Shown here: positions 8,760 through 16,915 of the stretch, piece after piece
How the letters are laid out: each line of letters starts with the position of its first letter
Position numbering within the stretch: position 1 is the first letter of the stretch
DNA from: VFZN01 sp050249615
Lineage (GTDB): Bacteria; Acidobacteriota; Vicinamibacteria; Vicinamibacterales; UBA2999
DNA: 64,000 bases
Direction: 5' to 3'
Assembly (NCBI GenBank): GCA_050249615.1
Contig: JBFWQE010000011.1
Coordinates: 1 to 64,000, forward strand
Translations under genes and position numbers: made by a program
The notes under the pieces: generated by a model
Told to the model about the DNA's origin: nothing
Database searches by the model: none
Seen by the model: only the letters and a program-made list of their open reading frames with translations

Positions 8760-10076
8760 CTAGAGGTCCAGCTGCTCGCGCGTGACCTGGAGACCGTTCA
8801 CGTTCCCCAGCACGGTCAGGCCCAGGGAGCCGGACGTGAAGAACCGACGGGCCACCCGCTGGACGTCCTCCACGCTGACGCGCTCGATGGCGGCCAGCAT
8901 CGCGTCGAGCGTGTCGGTACGATCCTGGTAGATCTCCTGGCGCGCCAGGTGCGACATCCGGCTCGAGGTGCTCTCGAGGTTGAGCATGAGGGAACCTTTC
9001 AGGTGATCCTTCGCGCGGCGAAGCTCCCCCCCGTCCACGGGCTCGTCCTTCAGGTGCCGCAACTCGGATACCACGACGTCGATGAGCTCGCCCACGGCAT
9101 CGTTGCTGCAGCCCGCGTAGATGCTGAGGGCGCCCGTGTCGTGGTAGGCCGACAGCCCCGAGAACACGGCGTAGGCGAGCCCGCGCTTCTCACGCACGTT
9201 CTGGAAGAGGCGCGAGCTCATCGAGCCGCCGAGCACCGTGTTGAGCGCGTAGGCGACGTAGCGATCGGGGTGGTTCTGGGGCAGCGCCGGCGTGCCGAGG
9301 CACACGTGGCTCTGCTCGAGATCCTTCCGCCGAATCAGCGTGCTCTGCGCCACCGTGGGCGGGGCGATGACGCTCACATCGCCCTCGGCGGGCACATCCC
9401 CCAGCGCGGCCTCGAGCAGCGCCTTCAGCCGGTCGTGATCCAGGTTGCCGGCGGCCACGACCACGAGGTTGGGCGCCACATACGTGCCGGCGAAATACTG
9501 GCGCAGCGTGGGCTGATCGAGCGCGGAGACGCTCGCGGGCACCCCGAGGATGGGCCGTCCCAGCGGGTGGTTGGGCCAGAACGCCTCGGAGAAAATCTCG
9601 TGAACGAGGTCGTCCGGGGTGTCCTCGACCATCTTGATCTCCTCGAGGACGACCTTCTGTTCCTTTTCGATGTCCGCCGGGGCGAACATCGGGTGCGACA
9701 CCAGGTCGGACAGCAGGTCAACGGCCACCGGCAGGTGCTCGTCGAGCACCTTCATGTAGTAGCCGGCGTACTCCTTCGACGTGAAGGCATCCAGCTGCCC
9801 GCCAATCGAGTCCACTTCCTGCGCGATGCACTCCGCCGTGCGCCGCGCGGTGCCCTTGAACAGCATGTGCTCGACGAAGTGCGCGATACCCGAATGCGCC
9901 TCGGGCTCGTGACGCGAGCCGCGGGACAGCCACACACCGATGCTCACCGATCGGACGTGCGGCATGCGCTCGGTGACGAATCGCACACCGTTGGCAAGGA
10001 CGTCGCGGCGGATGCTGGCTTCTGACACTGCAGGTGGATGTGCTGCTAAGTGATTGCAGCACAAGGGAATGCTCAT
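8760..10076 (-). CDS. M16 family zinc metallopeptidase (processing-peptidase type)
   Basis: A predicted zinc endopeptidase of 438 aa. The inverted zinc motif HFVEH (HxxEH) lies near residue 70 in SGIAHFVEHMLFKGT, followed by the region supplying the third ligand. Length and N-terminal placement match the single-chain pitrilysin/MPP-beta-like subfamily (PqqL/YmxG group). The start is fixed by GAGGAAAG 8 bp before ATG at 10076; a longer frame has no ribosome-binding site. There is no clear signal peptide, so it may be cytoplasmic. It is 3 bp upstream of purB, an arrangement that ties it to the purine transcript. Confidence 0.9.
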   Translation of the reverse strand: MSIPLCCNHLAAHPPAVSEASIRRDVLANGVRFVTERMPHVRSVSIGVWLSRGSRHEPEAHSGIAHFVEHMLFKGTARRTAECIAQEVDSIGGQLDAFTSKEYAGYYMKVLDEHLPVAVDLLSDLVSHPMFAPADIEKEQKVVLEEIKMVEDTPDDLVHEIFSEAFWPNHPLGRPILGVPASVSALDQPTLRQYFAGTYVAPNLVVVAAGNLDHDRLKALLEAALGDVPAEGDVSVIAPPTVAQSTLIRRKDLEQSHVCLGTPALPQNHPDRYVAYALNTVLGGSMSSRLFQNVREKRGLAYAVFSGLSAYHDTGALSIYAGCSNDAVGELIDVVVSELRHLKDEPVDGGELRRAKDHLKGSLMLNLESTSSRMSHLARQEIYQDRTDTLDAMLAAIERVSVEDVQRVARRFFTSGSLGLTVLGNVNGLQVTREQLDL

Positions 10077-10123
10077 AGTACCAACTTTCCTCGCCCGATG
10101 CAACGTCGGCCGTGGGGCCGGGA

Positions 10124-10129
10124 TACACT
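10124..10129 (+). promoter_or_regulatory. -10 box for rlmN (leaderless type)
   Basis: TACACT lies exactly 6 bp before the GTG at 10136. This spacing predicts transcription starting at the start codon and is the main reason for preferring that GTG over the one at 10112. Confidence 0.5.
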
Positions 10130-10135
10130 GAGGCG

Positions 10136-11215
10136 GTGCACCTGGATGCGCCGGCAGACCTCGCCAGCCTCGAGCTGGCCCAGCTCGAGGATTTCGTCGA
10201 GTCGCTGGGACACCGCCGCTTTCACGCCAGGCAGATCTTCCGCTGGATCTGGAGGAAAGGTGTCTCCGATCCGGCCGGGATGACCGATCTCCCGCAGGAC
10301 CTCCGCGACGCCCTCTCCACCCGCGCCGTCGTCCGCACACCCGAGGTGGCCAGGTGCGACCGCTCCGAGGACGGGACCGTGAAGTTCGTCCTGCGCCTGC
10401 AGGACGGCCGACAGATCGAATCGGTCTTCATCCCGGACACCCCGTCGCAGACCTTCTGCATCTCCACCCAGGTCGGATGCGCCATGGGGTGCGCGTTCTG
10501 CCTCACGGGGAAGATGGGCCTGGTCCGCAACCTCACGGCCGGTGAAATTGCCGGCCAGGTCCGCGTGCTGGCCCGCGAGCTGGACATGCTCCAGGTGCCG
10601 TTCAACATCGTGCTGATGGGCATGGGCGAACCGCTGCACAACTACGACGAGACGATGAAGGCACTCCGCATGCTGGCCGATGAGCACGGCCTCGGCCTCA
10701 GCCCGCGACGCGTGACGCTGTCCACCGTCGGGCTCGTGCCGATGCTCGATCGGCTGGCGGCCGAGCCGCTGATGCCCAACCTCGCCATCTCCCTGCACGC
10801 CACGACCGAGGCGCAGCGCACGGCCATCGTGCCGCCTACGAAGAAGTACTCGCTGCACGACATCATCGATGCCTGCCGCCGATTTCCCTTGTCGAAGCGC
10901 AGCCGGATCACGTTCGAGTACGTGCTCCTGCAGGGCGTGAACGACACGCCGGAGGACGCCCGCCGGCTCGCACGCCTCCTGGCCGGCATCAAGGGCAAGG
11001 TGAACCTCATCCCCCTCAACGCCGCGCCGGGCATCCCCTTCGAGCGCCCCTCCGACGAGCGGATCAACCAGTTTGCCAGGATCCTGGCCGAGAAAGGGGT
11101 GATCGTCTCGGTCCGCAAGAGCCGGGGACGGGACATCCGCGCCGCCTGCGGGCAGCTGCTCGTCGAGGGCCAGGGCCGCCGCTCGCCCGCCCAGCAGCTC
11201 GCGGAGGCGCTGTGA
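10136..11215 (+). CDS. rlmN: Dual-specificity RNA methyltransferase RlmN
   Basis: Radical-SAM enzyme that methylates C2 of A2503 in 23S rRNA and A37 in some tRNAs. Visible are the radical-SAM triad CAMGCAFC (CxxxCxxC), the NIVLMGMGEPLHNY block and the C-terminal AACGQL whose Cys forms the methyl-carrying thioether. The protein is 359 aa from the GTG at 10136 and 367 aa from the GTG at 10112. Its stop overlaps the next gene's GTG start (GTGA). Divergent from the M16 gene. Confidence 0.95.
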   Translation: MHLDAPADLASLELAQLEDFVESLGHRRFHARQIFRWIWRKGVSDPAGMTDLPQDLRDALSTRAVVRTPEVARCDRSEDGTVKFVLRLQDGRQIESVFIPDTPSQTFCISTQVGCAMGCAFCLTGKMGLVRNLTAGEIAGQVRVLARELDMLQVPFNIVLMGMGEPLHNYDETMKALRMLADEHGLGLSPRRVTLSTVGLVPMLDRLAAEPLMPNLAISLHATTEAQRTAIVPPTKKYSLHDIIDACRRFPLSKRSRITFEYVLLQGVNDTPEDARRLARLLAGIKGKVNLIPLNAAPGIPFERPSDERINQFARILAEKGVIVSVRKSRGRDIRAACGQLLVEGQGRRSPAQQLAEAL

Positions 11216-12432
11216 GGGCCAATCGGAGCGGTCGCGCGATTCTGACGGCGGTGGTTGCCATCTTCGGAGTCGCACTCGCAGGCTGCCGTCAGCTCGACCG
11301 CGCCATGGGAAGAGCCTTCGCCCCGGGGAGCGTGCGGGAGCTGCTCAGGGACATCGGCTCGGTGCCCGCTGCGGAACGCGGGCCTGCCATTGGGCGATTC
11401 ATCGCTGCCCGCGGCGGCACGCCGGTCGTCGAGAACCAGTCGCGCGCTACTTTCTTCGTCCAGGACGTCAACGGCGAGACGCCGCGAATCGTCGGCGACT
11501 TCAACAACTGGGCCGCAGGCACCAACGGGCTCGACCCGGCCGTCGGCGTTCCGACCCGCATCGAGGGAACCGACTGGTCGTACCTGGAGGCGACGATCTA
11601 CACGAACGCCAGGGCTGAGTACGTCCTGCTCCTCTCGAGCGAAACGCGTCCGGACCCGCTCAACCCGAGGACCGTGTCCACCGCCTCCGGCCCGCACTCC
11701 GAGGTGCGGATGCCGCAGTGGGTTACGCAGCCCGAGATCGACGACCTGAGCGAGGTGCCTTCCGGAACGGTCACGGCCGAGACCGTGAACTCACGCGCGC
11801 TCGGAGCATCCCGTCGGGTGTGGTTCTATACGCCGCCGGGCTACGAGACCAGCCAGGAGTGGTACCCCTCGGTGTTCGTGCTCGACGGGGGCAACTACGT
11901 CGAGCGGATGCGCACGCCGGCCATCCTCGACAGGCTCATCGCGAGGAAAGCCATCACGCCCGTCATCGCAGTCTTCGTCGAACCGGGCGAGCGCCAGGAG
12001 GAGTACTCGCGCAACCCGCGCTGGCGCGCGTTCATGACCTCGGAGCTGGTCCCGATGGTGGACAAGCGGTTCCGCACGTTCCCGGCCCCGGAGAAGCGGG
12101 TCGTGCTCGGCAGCTCGCTCTCGGCCTACGGCGCCGTGGATCTCGCCGTGGAGTCGCCGCACGTGTTCGGCCTGTGCGCGGCCCTCGCCCCGCCTGCACA
12201 GACGCCGACCGTCATCACCAATCAGGCCAAGGGCCAGGCTGCGATCCGCGCGGTCCGCTTCTTCGTGCTGGTCGGCACCTACGATTCCATGGCCAATGGC
12301 GGCCGCCGCCTGCGGACGGCCCTCGGCATGGGCGCGGGCGCGGTCACCTACGTCGAGGTTCCGGAGGGCCACAACACCGAGACGTTCCGCGGGCACATCG
12401 ACGATGCGCTGAAGGCGCTGCTTACCGAGTGA
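11212..12432 (+). CDS. Putative esterase lipoprotein with CBM48-like domain
   Basis: A 406 aa predicted lipoprotein: the N-terminal hydrophobic stretch ends in VALAGC, a lipobox. Residues ~75-160 look like an early-set (CBM48) domain of the glycogen-branching type (PRIVGDFNNWAAG). Residues ~185-400 resemble the enterochelin-esterase (Fes-like) alpha/beta hydrolase, with the nucleophile elbow LGSSLSAYGA and a late His in VPEGHNTETF. The substrate is unknown: siderophore esters or acylated sugars are family precedents only. It is coupled to rlmN by a 4 bp GTGA overlap and converges on purD with an 11 bp overlap at the 3' ends. Confidence 0.8.
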   Translation: MRANRSGRAILTAVVAIFGVALAGCRQLDRAMGRAFAPGSVRELLRDIGSVPAAERGPAIGRFIAARGGTPVVENQSRATFFVQDVNGETPRIVGDFNNWAAGTNGLDPAVGVPTRIEGTDWSYLEATIYTNARAEYVLLLSSETRPDPLNPRTVSTASGPHSEVRMPQWVTQPEIDDLSEVPSGTVTAETVNSRALGASRRVWFYTPPGYETSQEWYPSVFVLDGGNYVERMRTPAILDRLIARKAITPVIAVFVEPGERQEEYSRNPRWRAFMTSELVPMVDKRFRTFPAPEKRVVLGSSLSAYGAVDLAVESPHVFGLCAALAPPAQTPTVITNQAKGQAAIRAVRFFVLVGTYDSMANGGRRLRTALGMGAGAVTYVEVPEGHNTETFRGHIDDALKALLTE

Positions 12433-13753
12433 GGGCCTTCCGCCCGATGTCGCGGCGGAACTGCATGCCCTCGAAACGGACTCGCGAGACCGCCTCGTAG
12501 ACCCGTGCGATGGAGGCCTCGTACGACGAGCCGCGCGCGACGAGCGTCATCACGCGTCCCCCGGCGGTGACCAGGGCGTGACCAGAGGCCTTCACGCCGG
12601 CGAAGAACGCCAGGACGTCGGGATACTCGTGGGCGAGATGCTCGAGCCCTTCGATGGGCCGGCCCGTCTCGACCTCCCCCGGATACCCCTTCGCCGCCAG
12701 GACTACGCCGACGGCGCAAGCGCCCGTCGCGACCAGGGGTGCTCCTGCGACCGCCGCGCCGTCCGGCCCGGCTCCCGGCCCCCGGCTGCCGGCCCACTGC
12801 AGCCGTCCCTCCGCGGCGGCCATCAGCGTTGGCGCCAGCGGCCCATCGACGAGCGGGAGCACGACCTGCGCCTCGGGATCACCGAAGCGGACGTTGAACT
12901 CGATGACCTTCGGGCCGTCCGCGGTGAGCATCAGGCCGCAGTACAGAAATCCCCGGAACGGCGTGCCTTCGCTCGCCATGCCGCCCAGCACGGGCTGGAC
13001 GATGTCGCGCTCGATCGTGCCCTGCAGGTCGGACCCGACCAGCGGGCTGGGCGCAAACGCCCCCATGCCGCCCGTGTTGGGCCCGCGGTCGTCATCGAAG
13101 ATGCGCTTGTGATCCTGCGCGGTCCCGATCGTCACGAAGCGCTCGCCGTCGGCCGCCACGAAGAACGACACCTCGGGGCCCGTGAGGCACTCCTCGAGGA
13201 CGAGCCGGCTGCCGGCCTCGCCAAAGGCCCGATCGACCATGGCCGTTCGAACCGCCGCCTCTGCCTCGGCCCGGTCCCGGGCGACGACCACCCCCTTGCC
13301 CGCGGCGAGCCCGTCAGCCTTCACGACCACGCGGTCGCCGAGCTCGCCTCCCTGGAGCACTTTTAGCGCGTCGCCGGCAGATCCACACACCTTGTAGCGC
13401 GCGGTCGGCACGCCGTGCCGGGCCATGAAATCCTTCGCGAAGGCCTTGCTGGTCTCGAGCTGCGCGGCGGCCGCCGATGGGCCGAAGATCCGTCGTCCGG
13501 CAGCCTGGAAGCGGTCGGCGATCCCGGCCGCCAGGGGCGCCTCGGGGCCGACAATCGTGAGGTCGGTGTTGAGCGAGGTCGCCAGGTCCAGGACGGCATC
13601 GGGATCGACGGGATTCACGGCGGCCAGCTCGACCGTTCGCGACATGCCGGCGTTCCCGGGGGCACAGGTGACGGAGGTGACGTCCGGGTCGAGTGCCAGC
13701 CGCCAGCAGAGCGCGTGCTCACGCGCGCCGGAACCAAGGACGAGGATGCGCAT
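12422..13753 (-). CDS. purD: Phosphoribosylamine-glycine ligase (GAR synthetase)
   Basis: Second step of IMP synthesis: ATP-dependent joining of phosphoribosylamine and glycine. The 443 aa ATP-grasp protein begins MRILVLGSGAREHALCWRL, the canonical PurD opening. It has GPEAPLAAGIADRF, VVKADGLAAGKGVVVA and the metal-binding segment KVIEFNVRFGDPEAQ. It is separated from the other pur genes by the rlmN pair and has its own upstream region. One stretch (residues ~325-350, Gly/Ala-rich) is a low-complexity insert not typical of the family. Confidence 0.96.
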   Translation of the reverse strand: MRILVLGSGAREHALCWRLALDPDVTSVTCAPGNAGMSRTVELAAVNPVDPDAVLDLATSLNTDLTIVGPEAPLAAGIADRFQAAGRRIFGPSAAAAQLETSKAFAKDFMARHGVPTARYKVCGSAGDALKVLQGGELGDRVVVKADGLAAGKGVVVARDRAEAEAAVRTAMVDRAFGEAGSRLVLEECLTGPEVSFFVAADGERFVTIGTAQDHKRIFDDDRGPNTGGMGAFAPSPLVGSDLQGTIERDIVQPVLGGMASEGTPFRGFLYCGLMLTADGPKVIEFNVRFGDPEAQVVLPLVDGPLAPTLMAAAEGRLQWAGSRGPGAGPDGAAVAGAPLVATGACAVGVVLAAKGYPGEVETGRPIEGLEHLAHEYPDVLAFFAGVKASGHALVTAGGRVMTLVARGSSYEASIARVYEAVSRVRFEGMQFRRDIGRKALTR

Positions 13754-13847
13754 GCGTCAGAATTGGAGGTTGAAGGAATCGGACGGCGAAAGAGGATGAA
13801 GAAGAGAAGGAGCCGGGCCTGAAAGCAGGACGCAGCAAGGGGGACGA

Positions 13848-13901
13848 CCCAGGCTAAGTCCATTCCCTGGAATACCCAGGCTAAGTCCATTCCCTGGAAT
13901 A
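13848..13901. repeat. Exact 27 bp tandem repeat, two copies
   Basis: The unit cccaggctaagtccattccc tggaata occurs back to back at 13848-13874 and 13875-13901 with no mismatch. Each unit contains CCAGG and CCTGG arms, so each copy could form a small hairpin. A recent duplication is likely because the copies are identical. Confidence 0.9.
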
Positions 13902-13904
13902 GTT

Positions 13905-13966
13905 TATCTGCGGGATCTGCGCAATCTGCGGCATCAGCGTTCGCCGCATCAGCGTTCATCCTGCGG
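13905..13966. repeat. ATCTGCG/CATCAGCG word repeats
   Basis: Degenerate units of about 8-9 bp (atctgcggg, atctgcgca, atctgcggc, atcagcgtt, ...) run in sequence. The same word family in the opposite sense occurs at 47826-47905. Confidence 0.6.
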
Positions 13967-14099
13967 CCCCGTCGCGTCCGCCTCGGCGTTGTGGTAGCCT
14001 AGCATGCTTGACCACTCCTCCGAGGATGGGAGGTAGGGGTCGGCACGAGGCGATGGCCAGCGGCTGTCGTCATCCCAGGCAGAAAGGGGGTGTTTGCTT

Positions 14100-14297
14100 A
14101 TGGCCGAAGTCAAGATCCAGGAAGGCGAGTCGATTGAGAGTGCGCTGCGCCGCTTCAAGCGCAAGGTGCAGCAGGAAGACATCATCAAGGACATCAAGAA
14201 GCACTCCTTCTATCTGAAGCCGGGCGACAAGCGCCGCGCGAAGCAGGCGCTGGCGCGCAAGCGCAACCGGAAGAAGATGCGCCGGGAGACCGACTAG
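14100..14297 (+). CDS. rpsU: 30S ribosomal protein S21
   Basis: A 65 aa basic protein of the 30S platform. MAEVKIQEGESIESALRRFK followed by RKVQQEDIIKDIK and the Lys/Arg-rich C-terminus (ARKRNRKKMRRE) is the S21 pattern. The start ATG at 14100 is preceded by AGAAAGGGGG. A rho-independent terminator follows at 14324-14345, so it is largely monocistronic. Confidence 0.95.
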   Translation: MAEVKIQEGESIESALRRFKRKVQQEDIIKDIKKHSFYLKPGDKRRAKQALARKRNRKKMRRETD

Positions 14298-14323
14298 CTT
14301 GTGGTAACATTCGGCACCTTTTT

Positions 14324-14345
14324 GCGGGCATAAGCGCCCGTTTTT
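14324..14345 (+). terminator. Rho-independent terminator after rpsU
   Basis: CGGGC (14325-14329), loop ATAAGC, GCCCG (14336-14340), then TTTTT. It is a short, GC-rich stem with a U-tract 27 bp after the rpsU stop codon. Confidence 0.7.
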
Positions 14346-14379
14346 CAAGGCTTTCAACACACGTCAGGGGATACCGGGC

Positions 14380-14718
14380 ATGGAAATCGCCGAGCGCACG
14401 GTGAACGACGTCACGATTCTCGACCTGAAGGGCAAGATGACCCTCGGCGAGGGTGACGAGCTGCTGAAGGACCGGATCAACAGCCTTCTCGCGGCAGGCC
14501 GCAAGAAGCTGTTGCTGAATCTGGAAGGTGTGCCGTACATCGACAGCGCGGGTCTCGGCGAGGTCGTCCGGACCTACACCACGGTGAGCCGGCAGGGTGG
14601 CAGCCTGAAGCTGCTGAACCTGACCAAGCGCATCGAGGACCTGCTGTCGATCACGAAGCTGCTGACGGTATTCGAGACGTTCGACTCGGAGGCAGAGGCC
14701 GTCCAGAGCTACAAGTAA
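14380..14718 (+). CDS. STAS-domain anti-anti-sigma factor-like protein
   Basis: A 112 aa single STAS domain of the SpoIIAA/RsbV type. The phosphorylatable serine lies in VPYIDSAGLGEV near residue 58, the position where an anti-sigma kinase would phosphorylate it. In the family the unphosphorylated form binds the kinase and frees a sigma factor. No RsbW-like kinase or sigma gene is adjacent, so its partner is elsewhere. The next gene starts 22 bp downstream on the same strand, so it may be transcribed with the glycan operon. Confidence 0.88.
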   Translation: MEIAERTVNDVTILDLKGKMTLGEGDELLKDRINSLLAAGRKKLLLNLEGVPYIDSAGLGEVVRTYTTVSRQGGSLKLLNLTKRIEDLLSITKLLTVFETFDSEAEAVQSYK

Positions 14719-14740
14719 CGTGGAGGGGCGGTCCCCCGTG

Positions 14741-15616
14741 ATGAGCGTCCTGTTGTCGCTCAGACCGGAGCAGTGGACCAAGAACCTCATTGTCTTCGCG
14801 GCGTTGATCTTCGCGCGCCGCCTGCTCGACCCGGCCGCCGTCGCGCTCGCGTTGGCGGCCTTTTTGATTTTCTGCGCGCTCTCCGGGGCCGTCTACCTGT
14901 TGAACGACGTCTCGGATCGCGAGGTCGATCGGCTGCACCCGCGGAAGTCGCAGCGGCCGATCGCCTCGGGCGCGCTGTCTGCGGGGGCCGCGCTGTCGTG
15001 GGCGGTGGCGCTCATCGGCAGCGGCGTGGCCGTCGCGTTCTGGCTCCAGCCGTCGTTCGGCTGGGCGGCCGCCGCGTATGTCGCGTTGCAGGCGCTCTAC
15101 ACGAGCGTCCTCAAGCACGTCGTCATCGTCGACGTCATGGCGATTGCGATGGGCTTCGTGCTCCGCGCCGTCGCGGGTGGCCTGGTGATCGGGGTGCCGG
15201 TCAGCGACTGGCTGCTGGTCTGCACCATCCTGCTGGCCTTGTTCCTGGGCCTCAGCAAGCGGCGGCACGAAATCACGCTGCTCGCCGCCGGGGCCGCGGG
15301 GCATCGCCGCATTCTGGAGGAGTACGATCCGTATTTGCTCGATCAGATGATCGCGGTGGTCGCCGCCTCGACGCTGGTGGCCTACATCATCTACTGCCTG
15401 AGCCCCGAGACGACCGAGCGGTTCGGCACGCACTGGCTGGTGCTGACCGTCCCGTTCCCGATCTACGGCCTCTTCCGGTACCTCTACCTCGTCCATCGCA
15501 AGGACGCGGGCGGGAGCCCATCGGACGCGCTGCTGAACGATCGGCCGCTGATGACCTGCGTGGCGGTGTGGGGGCTGGCGGTGGCCGCGATCATCTATCG
15601 GCCATTCGGGTCGTGA
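14741..15616 (+). CDS. UbiA-family prenyltransferase, decaprenyl-phosphate phosphoribosyltransferase-like
   Basis: A 291 aa polytopic membrane protein of the UbiA superfamily. The opening LLSLRPEQWTKNLIVFAAL and the Asp motif LLNDVSDREVDRLHP followed by KSQRPIASG are the pattern of 5-phosphoribosyl-1-pyrophosphate:polyprenyl-phosphate transferases (Rv3806c/UbiA-like), which build the lipid donor for arabinose-containing glycans. The second Asp-rich loop is not obvious. Family membership is firm; the DPPR activity is inferred from the N-terminal pattern. The companion epimerase genes (dprE1/dprE2) are not in the window. The start is placed at ATG 14741 behind GGAGGGG. It is the first enzyme of the glycan operon. 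Confidence 0.8.
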   Translation: MSVLLSLRPEQWTKNLIVFAALIFARRLLDPAAVALALAAFLIFCALSGAVYLLNDVSDREVDRLHPRKSQRPIASGALSAGAALSWAVALIGSGVAVAFWLQPSFGWAAAAYVALQALYTSVLKHVVIVDVMAIAMGFVLRAVAGGLVIGVPVSDWLLVCTILLALFLGLSKRRHEITLLAAGAAGHRRILEEYDPYLLDQMIAVVAASTLVAYIIYCLSPETTERFGTHWLVLTVPFPIYGLFRYLYLVHRKDAGGSPSDALLNDRPLMTCVAVWGLAVAAIIYRPFGS

Positions 15617-15623
15617 CCAACTA

Positions 15624-16907
15624 ATGGCACGCTCGACGGTCGCGATACTGAAAACGTCGCCCGCGACGGTCCTCGCGGACTACCACGAGCTGATGAACCT
15701 GGCCGGGTACCAGGACGTCCTGGCCAAGGACGCCGACACCGCGCTCAAGGTCAACATCTCGTGGCACTTCTTCTTTCCGGGATCGTCGACCACGCCGTGG
15801 CAGCTCGACGGCGTCGTGCGCGCCCTGCTGGCCGACGGGTATTCCCGCGACCTCATCCACGCCTGCCACAACCGCACCGTCGTCATCGACGCGCACCTGG
15901 GCGAGCGCGAGAACAAGCAGCTGAACGTCGTCGAGGCCCACGGGCTGCGGAACATCCACCTCTACGAGGGCGACGAGCCCTGGATTCACATCCGGGACGC
16001 CGTCGGCGACCTCTCGAAGGAGTTCCTCTGCCTGAACGACGTCTACCCGGACGGGTTCATGATCCCGCGCCGCTTCATCGGCGAGAACATCATCCACCTC
16101 CCCACGGTCAAGACGCACGTCTTCACGACCACGACGGGCGCGATGAAGAACGCGTTCGGGGGCCTGCTGAACGAGCGCCGGCACTGGACCCACCCGGTCA
16201 TCCACGAGACGCTCGTGGATCTCCTGATGATCCAGAAGCGGATCCACCGCGGGGTGTTCGCGGTGATGGACGGCACCTTCGCGGGCGACGGCCCGGGACC
16301 GCGCTGCATGGTGCCGCACGTGAAGAACGTCATCCTGGCCAGCGCTGACCAGGTGGCCATCGACGCGGTGGCGGCCCGGCTGATGGGATTCGATCCGCTG
16401 TCCATCAAGTACATCCGCCTGGCCCACGACGCGGGCCTCGGCTGCGGCGATCCGCGCGAAATCGGGATCGTCGGCGACGTCGAGGCCGCAGCCGAGCGCT
16501 GGAACTTCGTCGGACCGTTCCGCGAGATGACGTTCGCGGCGCGCATGCAGCACAAGATCTACTGGGGGCCGCTCAGGACGCCGATCGAGTGGTCGCTGAA
16601 GACGGTGCTGGCGCCGTGGGCCTATCTCGCCAGCGTGCTGTATCACGACAGTTTCTGGTACCCGCTGCTCGCGGAACGCCAGATGAAGCAAGTGCTGGAC
16701 AGCCCCTGGGGGAGGCTGTTCCAGAACTGGGAGAGGCTGACGCCGGACACGAGCGGCTTCCCGCAGGTCGGCGACGCGTCGGCGGCGGTGCCCCGCACGG
16801 GCATGCGGGCGTTCGCGAAGTCGATCGGCATCCTGGGCACGTGCCTGAAAGAAGCACCCGAGTTTGCCAGCCGCCGGCGGCACAAGCAGCCGCGATCGGC
16901 GGCGTGA
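15624..16907 (+). CDS. DUF362 domain-containing protein
   Basis: A 427 aa protein in which the N-terminal ~300 residues fit the DUF362 family (KVNISWHFFFPGSS, HLPTVKTHVFTTTTGAMKN, FGGLLNERRHW, VMDGTFAGDGPGP). DUF362 members often carry ferredoxin-type CxxC clusters; none is seen here, so it is the cluster-free form. The biochemical role is unknown. It begins 8 bp after the prenyltransferase stop and is followed 9 bp later by the next gene, so it belongs to the glycan operon; a role in the same pathway is inference. Confidence 0.8.
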   Translation: MARSTVAILKTSPATVLADYHELMNLAGYQDVLAKDADTALKVNISWHFFFPGSSTTPWQLDGVVRALLADGYSRDLIHACHNRTVVIDAHLGERENKQLNVVEAHGLRNIHLYEGDEPWIHIRDAVGDLSKEFLCLNDVYPDGFMIPRRFIGENIIHLPTVKTHVFTTTTGAMKNAFGGLLNERRHWTHPVIHETLVDLLMIQKRIHRGVFAVMDGTFAGDGPGPRCMVPHVKNVILASADQVAIDAVAARLMGFDPLSIKYIRLAHDAGLGCGDPREIGIVGDVEAAAERWNFVGPFREMTFAARMQHKIYWGPLRTPIEWSLKTVLAPWAYLASVLYHDSFWYPLLAERQMKQVLDSPWGRLFQNWERLTPDTSGFPQVGDASAAVPRTGMRAFAKSIGILGTCLKEAPEFASRRRHKQPRSAA

Positions 16908-16915
16908 GGAGTTCC

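Larger units (their letters stand above)
13754..14099. other. Intergenic region between purD and rpsU
   Basis: This 346 bp gap between divergent genes contains no convincing gene. It holds an exact two-copy tandem repeat (13848-13901), a run of ATCTGCGG/CATCAGCG word repeats (13905-13966), and near 14022-14034 a short CCTCC/GGAGG inverted repeat that could be an rpsU leader hairpin. No clear -35/-10 pair was found for either gene. Confidence 0.6.

Noticed and set aside
13848..13901. CRISPR array
   Set aside because: Two adjacent repeats with no spacer and no cas genes nearby.
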